From a virus, in the IMG/VR virus record IMGVR_UViG_3300042154_003013, positions 1 to 38,470 of that record: 38,470 bases of DNA; one strand, given 5' to 3'. The notes below the pieces were generated by a model. It saw only the letters and a list, made by a program, of their open reading frames with translations, made no database searches and was not told the DNA's origin. This document shows positions 33,522 through 38,470 of this stretch, piece by piece. Numbering within the stretch: position 1 is the first letter of the stretch; each line of letters opens with the position of its first letter. The position numbers and the translations under genes are program-made.

Positions 33522-33579
33522 TGCTATCGAAGTAAAAATTACTCTGTGTTGGTATTGATACCAAAGTTTCTTTTGTTAA

Positions 33580-34812
33580 TTAAGCATTGCTTAACTTGAC
33601 AGAATAACCTTGTTGTGCTGAACCAAGTACCCACTTTACGCTTGCGCCATCAGCAAACTGAGTTCCGGTGTCTTGTGCAATAGTTGCTTTTCCGTTACCA
33701 ATTTTAGTAACAAAATATGTGCCACCATCACTGTCAGTTGCTGTGATAGTCATTTCGCCTTGTGCAGAAACTGCACTAGCTTTTAGCGCACAAACTGCTG
33801 TTCCATCTGCTGTTCTGACCTGGAAGCGAGTAGCACTAGCTTGGCGAATAATATCTGCCACTTTACTTGTACCACCTGAAGTAGTTTTTGCGTAAGGAAC
33901 AATAGCATTCTCTTGATTACCTGCACTGTATAGAGTGCCGTTTTCAGTTGTTAATACCGGAGTAGCGGCAGCGCCGCCGTCGGCAACAGTACCGAATGTA
34001 ATAGCCGCATCAGACACTGATATATAACCAGAACCTTTTTCTGTAATTTCAATACCACTAACACCAAAATTGATAGTTGCGGCAGCGCCTGTACCAGTAC
34101 CACCAGTAAAGCTAACTGGGTTAGTTGCCGCTACAGTATAATCACCTTGAACTGCAACTGTACCAAATGAGTATAAGCCCCAGTTTGAACCGGTGAAGCT
34201 TAATATTAGACCATTACCGTTATCATCGCCACCGCTTCTTGCTGTTGTTGTAGCAGTGAAACCGTTGACACCGTCGGCCATGCTTGTTGGAAATGCTCCT
34301 GTACCTGTCCAAATACCCTGCTGTTCAACTGCAATGGCAGTAGCAGTGCTACCAGTAACTGCGGTAATACGAACTATTAATGGAGTTACTGGAAAATTAG
34401 CGTGAGTAAATGTAACTAGGTCGCCAACGTTTACATCTGTTACATCGTATAATGTACCACCGTCAGTGATACCAGGTGTACCAAGACCTACAATTCTGGC
34501 AACTGGAAAAGTTGCGGCTGAAGTTCTTGTGCCACCTACTACAGTTAATACATCGCCTACTTGATATCCTGTACCGTTAGTTGTAGTAGCGGCTGATAAT
34601 CCATTACCATGAACAATACCAGTAGCACGTACACCACCGACACCACCTAAGTCTGGTACACTGAATGTTGCTGTTGGTAATCCAGATGTGTAGCCACCCG
34701 ATGCATCGATTGTTACACTACCTACACCTTCTCCACCCAGGTTATCATCGCCGGTGCCTGTGGTACCGATATTACGGTTACCAAAATATTTTTTGTTTAG
34801 AGGTCTTCCCAT
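33580..34812 (-). CDS. Gly-rich structural protein next to the capsid gene, possible virion decoration (410 aa)
   Basis: Start MGRPLNKKYFGNRNIGTTGT with strong SD AAGGAG. Residues 25-340 are loose Gly/Thr-rich repeats with GSGYxS or G-x-GYQVGDVLTV elements (for example VRATGIVHGNGLSAATTTNG, then TNGTGYQVGDVLTVVGGTRT). The last 100 residues form a compact beta domain (VADIIRQASATRFQVRTADG, MTITATDSDGGTYFVTKIGN) that I recall from T4-like cyanophage structural proteins with the same MGRPLNKKYFG start. It is single-gene flanked: a terminator plus GATAAATA upstream and a terminator downstream, so it is transcribed alone. That is typical for an abundant virion protein. Head or tail location cannot be decided. 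Confidence 0.82.
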   Translation of the reverse strand: MGRPLNKKYFGNRNIGTTGTGDDNLGGEGVGSVTIDASGGYTSGLPTATFSVPDLGGVGGVRATGIVHGNGLSAATTTNGTGYQVGDVLTVVGGTRTSAATFPVARIVGLGTPGITDGGTLYDVTDVNVGDLVTFTHANFPVTPLIVRITAVTGSTATAIAVEQQGIWTGTGAFPTSMADGVNGFTATTTARSGGDDNGNGLILSFTGSNWGLYSFGTVAVQGDYTVAATNPVSFTGGTGTGAAATINFGVSGIEITEKGSGYISVSDAAITFGTVADGGAAATPVLTTENGTLYSAGNQENAIVPYAKTTSGGTSKVADIIRQASATRFQVRTADGTAVCALKASAVSAQGEMTITATDSDGGTYFVTKIGNGKATIAQDTGTQFADGASVKWVLGSAQQGYSVKLSNA

Positions 34813-34886
34813 TTGTTTTCTCCTTATGTTGGCGTTCTAGGCCTACGCGGCGGGGACCGCATAAACTCTCTTTCGAGCGAACAATA

Positions 34887-34894
34887 TATTTATC
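34887..34894 (-). promoter_or_regulatory. Late-promoter-like box GATAAATA
   Basis: Exact octamer (coding strand AAAGATAAATATATTG) 12 bp after the capsid-gene terminator and 74 bases before the ATG at 34812. The second terminator-then-box pair in the window. Confidence 0.65.
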
Positions 34895-34906
34895 TTTGTA
34901 TCCAAC

Positions 34907-34932
34907 AAAAAAGCGCCTTTCGGCGCTTTTTT
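34907..34932 (-). terminator. Rho-independent terminator after the major capsid gene
   Basis: Perfect hairpin: GCGCC/GGCGC core extended by six A/T pairs, loop GAAA on the minus strand (a stable GNRA tetraloop), followed by TTTTTTG. It lies 17 bp after the stop of gene 23. A strong stop here matches T4 practice, where gene 23 messages are abundant and end separately. Confidence 0.92.
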
Positions 34933-34949
34933 ATTCTTGTGTTCCAATA

Positions 34950-36125
34950 TTATTGGAAGCTCAAGTTTTGCATTGCAATTTCACCAACATAGTCACCAGC
35001 ATTACCTAGAGACGATGCAGTGTTTGTCAATTCAACATAACCGTAACGAGTCATAAAGCCTACGACTGGTTCGAATGTTGCTGGGTCTAGTACAACGCCA
35101 GAGCTCATCAACGGAACATATGGGCAATAGAACGCTGCGGCATCGGCCTCAGACGAACCTTTGTAACCAACTAGAACAGCTTGTGTGTCGCTGGCATAGC
35201 TGTCAACGTACACTTTCATAGCACCGTTCAATGTACCAACAAACTTGGTGTTTGTAGGAGCTTCGAATGTACCTTCTGTTGTACGAGCAAATGCGCTTGT
35301 AGTAGCAGATTGCAATACTGTCAATGCTGTTGGGCTTACAACGGCCCAGTTAGCAGCACCACGACGGGTACGCTGAGCGATCAAGTTAGCAACACGGTTG
35401 ATCTGAACAGCTAGAGCAGCGTGTTCGTCACCAACGAATGTAGCAGTACCAGATACAGCAGCTTGGTTGTATGTTGCTTCTGTTGCAGATAGAGCACGTA
35501 AAGAAGCTAGAACTTCTTGGTCGATTTCAACTGTGATTTCTTGTGCCAAAGCAGCCATGATTTCTGCTTCAACGTCCAAACCGTGCATGGCTTGTGCGTC
35601 TTGAGCAGCTTCAAATGTCCAACGTGCGCTTAGTTTACGAGTTTTAGCTTCGACAACTTGCTTCAAGATTTGGACGTTGATACGACGACCTGGTACACCT
35701 TCTAGTGTAGAAGTGGAATCAGCGCGGCTGGTTCCTAAATTACCAGAGTATGCAGTAGCAATACGGAATGGGCTCAATGCTTCATCGCCAGCGGTTGCGC
35801 CGTCAGCAGCAGTAGTTGCAACAGCATTGTCAGCATAACGAACACGTAGAGTGTGGATCTGTGCAACAGGTCCTGTCATTGGCTGAACACCAACGATTTC
35901 GTTAGCAATAACTGTAGGCATAACGCGACGAATAACTGGCAGAATAACACGGTTAAGTGTTGCCATGTTACCAGAAGTGGTAGCACCAGCAGTTGCTGTT
36001 TCCATCAAGTTTTTGCGAGTGTTTTCAAGGATCACGCTCATCGAAGTGCGCTTGGTACCTTGTAGGCCTTCAAGCAGGGCATCTTTAGTCTCGCCCCAAC
36101 GGCTTTCTAATAGTTCTTGTGTCAT
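34950..36125 (-). CDS. 23: Major capsid protein, T4 gp23-type
   Basis: 391 aa, short compared with T4 gp23 (521 aa). The core TVIANEIVGVQPMTGPVAQI is the gp23 signature. Also diagnostic are AKTRKLSARWTFEAAQDAQA with MHGLDVEAEIMAALAQEITV and EIDQEVLASL, and the end SSEADAAAFYCPYVPLMSSG with PVVGFMTRYGYV. These make the HK97-fold shell protein. The N-terminal 42 residues carry sites fitting the T4 protease rule (I/L)-x-E: ALLE (Glu19), VILE (Glu34) and NLME (Glu42, the likeliest, since a Thr/Ala/Gly linker follows). SD AAGGAAAG. It follows the scaffold gene by 27 bp and is ended by a terminator. The short length suggests a deeply branching (far-T4) lineage. Confidence 0.97.
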   Translation of the reverse strand: MTQELLESRWGETKDALLEGLQGTKRTSMSVILENTRKNLMETATAGATTSGNMATLNRVILPVIRRVMPTVIANEIVGVQPMTGPVAQIHTLRVRYADNAVATTAADGATAGDEALSPFRIATAYSGNLGTSRADSTSTLEGVPGRRINVQILKQVVEAKTRKLSARWTFEAAQDAQAMHGLDVEAEIMAALAQEITVEIDQEVLASLRALSATEATYNQAAVSGTATFVGDEHAALAVQINRVANLIAQRTRRGAANWAVVSPTALTVLQSATTSAFARTTEGTFEAPTNTKFVGTLNGAMKVYVDSYASDTQAVLVGYKGSSEADAAAFYCPYVPLMSSGVVLDPATFEPVVGFMTRYGYVELTNTASSLGNAGDYVGEIAMQNLSFQ

Positions 36126-36152
36126 TTTCTTTCCTTTAAGGTTTAACTATAA

Positions 36153-37250
36153 TTATCTCAACCCTGCTAGACGGCGAAGTTCAATAACGTTGGTATCAAC
36201 ATTATGTCCTGTGCCTTTTGCAGCAGCTTTATCTCCAGTAACTTCACTACGACTTTCTGCTAAGACTGGTTTGTCTTTTGCAGCTGAACCATTAGTCAGC
36301 ACTGCTGGTAGATATTTATCGAACGCAGACTTTAATTTTTCAGTCTGAACATTCTCGAGCAGCTCACGCATAACCGCTTGCTTTTCTTTGTTTAGAGTAT
36401 TCAACAAGCCGTTTACCACGTCCTTGCGGTCGATACTCTCTTTGATCACACGAATCTCGCGGTCCTTTGACTCTGCAAGTTGTTTAGCTTCTACTTTGGC
36501 TTTTGTGGCCTCAATTAGTTTAGCTTGTTGTTGATCAATTACTTGTTTTAATTTGTGTAGCTCGCGGTTTTCATTGAGGTGAGTCAACGAAAATTCACCA
36601 GCAAACGCTTCGAATATACGACGACCAAACATGTTCTCTCGAGCAATTTGGATGTCTTCTTTGAGTTGTGTTAATTCAGCACCTAGTTTGGTGGAAACTG
36701 ATTCTTTAACTAGTCGTGCGCTGTTGGCAATAAAGCGAGTTTGTAATTCGTTTAATTTCTTTTTGGCTTCGGCAACCAAACGAACTTTAGTTTCAACTAC
36801 AGCTTGCTTATCTTGTGCAAATTCTTTGATTTCTTCTGCCAACGCACGAACGATAAAACGCTCAAGACGCTGATAATTTTCTTTCTGAATTTGACGATCC
36901 TTGTGCAATTCTCTAACTTCTTCGGCTAATTTATTAACCATGAAATTGTCAAATCGCCCAGCACTTTCCATCATGTGCTCTTTTACTCGCACACGATCTT
37001 CCACGACAGCTTTTTTCTCAACGACGAATTCTTCAATTTCGGCAGTGAGACTTTCAGTGACCATTTTGTCTAGGGCCTCGACCATTAGCTTTTTATCGTG
37101 CTCATAACGACTAGACATTTCTTCGCGCAATTCTGCACGAATTTGATCGCGAGCTTCACTTAGCTTGGTTTCCCAGGCTTCATTAATAGCATTGCGAGTG
37201 TCCTCGTTTATGATACCGTTGTCTAGCAATGGTTTGATAGCATCAAACAT
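36153..37250 (-). CDS. 22: Prohead scaffold/core protein, T4 gp22-type
   Basis: 365 aa, start MFDAIKPLLDNGIINEDTRN. The body from about 25 to 310 is highly charged and helical, with long heptad-like stretches (LHKDRQIQKENYQRLERFIV, LAESKDREIRVIKESIDRKD). The C-terminus NVIELRRLAGLR resembles the conserved end of gp22 proteins. Gp22 is the main internal scaffold of the T4-type prohead and is destroyed by gp21 during maturation; many [IL]-x-E sites are available. Order protease-scaffold-capsid (21-22-23) is exact T4 synteny and supports the call, since coiled-coil sequence alone would not. Confidence 0.92.
   Translation of the reverse strand: MFDAIKPLLDNGIINEDTRNAINEAWETKLSEARDQIRAELREEMSSRYEHDKKLMVEALDKMVTESLTAEIEEFVVEKKAVVEDRVRVKEHMMESAGRFDNFMVNKLAEEVRELHKDRQIQKENYQRLERFIVRALAEEIKEFAQDKQAVVETKVRLVAEAKKKLNELQTRFIANSARLVKESVSTKLGAELTQLKEDIQIARENMFGRRIFEAFAGEFSLTHLNENRELHKLKQVIDQQQAKLIEATKAKVEAKQLAESKDREIRVIKESIDRKDVVNGLLNTLNKEKQAVMRELLENVQTEKLKSAFDKYLPAVLTNGSAAKDKPVLAESRSEVTGDKAAAKGTGHNVDTNVIELRRLAGLR
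36313..36320 (-). promoter_or_regulatory. GATAAATA inside gene 22, possible promoter for the capsid gene
   Basis: The exact octamer lies on the coding strand inside the end of gene 22 (codons for Asp-Lys-Tyr), 187 bases before the capsid ATG. The 27-bp gap itself has no box. It may be coincidence because the codons are ordinary, so confidence is low. Confidence 0.35.
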
Positions 37251-37261
37251 AGCTGTTCCCC

Positions 37262-37900
37262 TTATAATTTTAAGTCTTTGATCAAGCGAGTTACCTGCTC
37301 TTTCAAATACTTTTGCACTTTTTGATCGCCTTGAACATCACGAGCCATATCCAACGCCCTGTGCCCGTGTCGCATATTCATCAGCCCTTCGTAAATGGCT
37401 GTTGGGTATGCATGCGGTGCGCTAGGTTGCGCTACAATGTCAACCGTGACTATCTCGAAGTCGCTGACGTGCCCAGATCCTTCGTTAACGTTACCGCTAC
37501 CGCGGCTTGAAACACCCAACTTGACACCACTTTCTAACATGGTGCGGACAATTTGTCCCATTGGTGTTGGTAGAACTTTTAGCTTGCCGTGGCCACAAGG
37601 GCCGTCCATCCACATTTGTTCAATCATGTGAGTAACACGGTCAAGATTAATCTTTAAATCGTCGGGGTGGTCGAGTTCCCCAAGGACACTGTGGCCCTCT
37701 TTGATCTGTTTATTGATTGTAGAAACGGCACGTCCTATCTCTTGAACAGGGTAGACTCTCTTGTTGTGATTTTCTACCCCGCCCTCAATGAATATACCCT
37801 TCATGTAAAGATCTTTACCAGAGCCAGACTTGTTGTCCTCAAAGAGGACTTCCATCTTGGCATGATCAAAGGTAATACTTTCTTTTAGGTATGTTGCCAT
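37262..37900 (-). CDS. 21: Prohead maturation protease, T4 gp21-type
   Basis: 212 aa, matching the T4 gp21 size. Characteristic lines: YMKGIFIEGGVENHNKRVYP (residues 32-51), VLGELDHPDDLKINLDRVTH (72-91, catalytic His78) and VKLGVSSRGSGNVNE (126-140, nucleophile Ser131 or Ser132, aligned with the GxSSRG block). Then FEIVTVDIVAQPSAPHAYP (148-166). This is the serine protease of the herpesvirus-assemblin-like fold that processes scaffold and capsid protein after (I/L)-x-E. It precedes gp22 by 11 bp and follows the acidic core-like gene by 11 bp. The C-terminal helix KYLKEQVTRLIKDLKL is probably cut on activation (inference). Confidence 0.96.
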   Translation of the reverse strand: MATYLKESITFDHAKMEVLFEDNKSGSGKDLYMKGIFIEGGVENHNKRVYPVQEIGRAVSTINKQIKEGHSVLGELDHPDDLKINLDRVTHMIEQMWMDGPCGHGKLKVLPTPMGQIVRTMLESGVKLGVSSRGSGNVNEGSGHVSDFEIVTVDIVAQPSAPHAYPTAIYEGLMNMRHGHRALDMARDVQGDQKVQKYLKEQVTRLIKDLKL

Positions 37901-37911
37901 TACAGTCTCAA

Positions 37912-38470
37912 TTAACGAACTTTACCGCCAGATAAACTCTTAGGGTTTACTGGTAGCTTGCCGTCAGTGGTTTGACCTTCTGCGCCTTTGGCTTTTTCAT
38001 AAGATGTTTCTTTCTTACTGAAATAGTTTTGTGCGCCTTTGTTGCCACCTGGCTTGTTTACATTGCGCTTGGCAACATCAATCTCTTGTGGGTTCTTCAA
38101 GAAACCACCTGCTTTGCCTGTTGGACGCTGTCCATCTGGTGCAGACTCTGTACCACCTTTGACGATGTTACTAGCTGTTCCGCCCATTTTGTTTGGCTTG
38201 GCTACAATGCTTTGCTTGTTAACTGGTGCGCTGCCGCCTTTACCAATTTCATGACCTTCGCCTGCGCCTTTTTTCTCAACGCCGTGACCGTCGGATACTT
38301 TTTCAACATATTCACGAACCATAGCATCGTTGCCCATGTCATCACCGCCCATGTCGTCCATGCCCATGTCATCGCCGCCCATGTCGTCCATGCCCATGTC
38401 GTCCATGCCCATGTCATCGCCGCCTTCGTCAGACATCAACGCATCAAATTCTGCTTTAAGATCGTCTAGA
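37912..38470 (-). CDS. Acidic low-complexity prohead-core-like protein (gp67/gp68 position), 5' end outside the window
   Basis: The frame is open to the right edge: codons before the first visible ATG (38436) read LDDLKAEFDALMSDEGG, an amphipathic helix, so the true start is probably outside and the gene is partial. The visible part begins with a GDDMG/MDDMG repeat block, followed by MVREYVEKVSDGHGVEKKGA and a Gly/Lys-rich tail (GKGGSAPVNKQSIVAKPNKM, IVKGGTESAPDGQRPTGK) ending NPKSLSGGKVR. In T4 the small acidic core proteins gp67 and gp68 lie between the portal (20) and protease (21). Same place, same character, but no sequence identity that I can show. Disordered, probably an internal head protein. 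Confidence 0.75.
   Translation of the reverse strand, partial: LDDLKAEFDALMSDEGGDDMGMDDMGMDDMGGDDMGMDDMGGDDMGNDAMVREYVEKVSDGHGVEKKGAGEGHEIGKGGSAPVNKQSIVAKPNKMGGTASNIVKGGTESAPDGQRPTGKAGGFLKNPQEIDVAKRNVNKPGGNKGAQNYFSKKETSYEKAKGAEGQTTDGKLPVNPKSLSGGKVR
38332..38424 (-). repeat. Tandem GDDMG/MDDMG coding repeat
   Basis: A 15-bp unit (five codons, Gly/Met-Gly/Asp-Asp-Met-Gly) repeated about six times with variations GGDDM and GMDDM. Codon choice is nearly constant (GAC, ATG, GGC), so the DNA itself is repetitive and may slip. It encodes the acidic Met-rich segment of the core-like protein. Confidence 0.85.

Overview
The window is a stretch of genome from a tailed phage with a T4-type (myovirus) head. 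Every convincing gene is on the minus strand, so the genes are read from the right end of the window to the left. Host genes, RNA genes, integrase, transposase and CRISPR are all absent. Gene packing is very tight (most gaps are 0-50 bp, many starts overlap the previous stop, and no gap exceeds 140 bp). The host cannot be read from the sequence. Many short tail-protein families here are ones I associate with aquatic-bacterium phages, which makes a freshwater or marine host likely but not shown.

Right end (about 34.9-38.5 kb): the head-assembly block, in T4 order. It holds an acidic, low-complexity protein in the gp67/gp68 position (5' end outside the window), the gp21-type prohead protease (His78, Ser131/132), the gp22-type coiled-coil scaffold and the gp23-type major capsid protein. 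The capsid protein is short (391 aa against about 520 in T4). A perfect terminator follows it.

Centre (about 20-34.8 kb): a 410-aa Gly-rich protein likely to decorate the virion, several small fibre-like proteins, a protein with a BNR-like propeller, a pair of paralogous structural proteins (739 and 435 aa), and two giants. The 2030-aa giant has a propeller-like N-terminal part, a nidogen-like segment and a long helical part. The 1768-aa giant joins an SGNH esterase, a FAM3/ILEI-like domain, a LamG-like domain and proline-linked beta-sandwiches.

Left (1-15 kb): a dense array of about 18 fibre and adhesin genes. It includes a 1000-aa collagen-like fibre, three proteins starting with an Mtd-N-like domain (one continuing into a beta-helix), a Gly-rich protein, a seven-blade propeller made from near-identical repeats, and small proteins and chaperone-like partners typical of phage fibre loci. 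The same modules recur from gene to gene (GYTGSxG collagen-like stretches, TTGALxVxGGxGxxGN modules, a jelly-roll-like family of about 110 aa, and C-terminal DGG tags), as expected if this locus evolves by shuffling of receptor-binding parts.

Regulation: the octamer GATAAATA, one base from the T4 late-promoter box TATAAATA, occurs in four intergenic gaps on the coding strand, and once more inside gene 22 upstream of gene 23. CATAAATA occurs in another gap. Two of these sites come directly after rho-independent terminators. This suggests a late-promoter map that divides the head and adhesin genes into separate transcription units.
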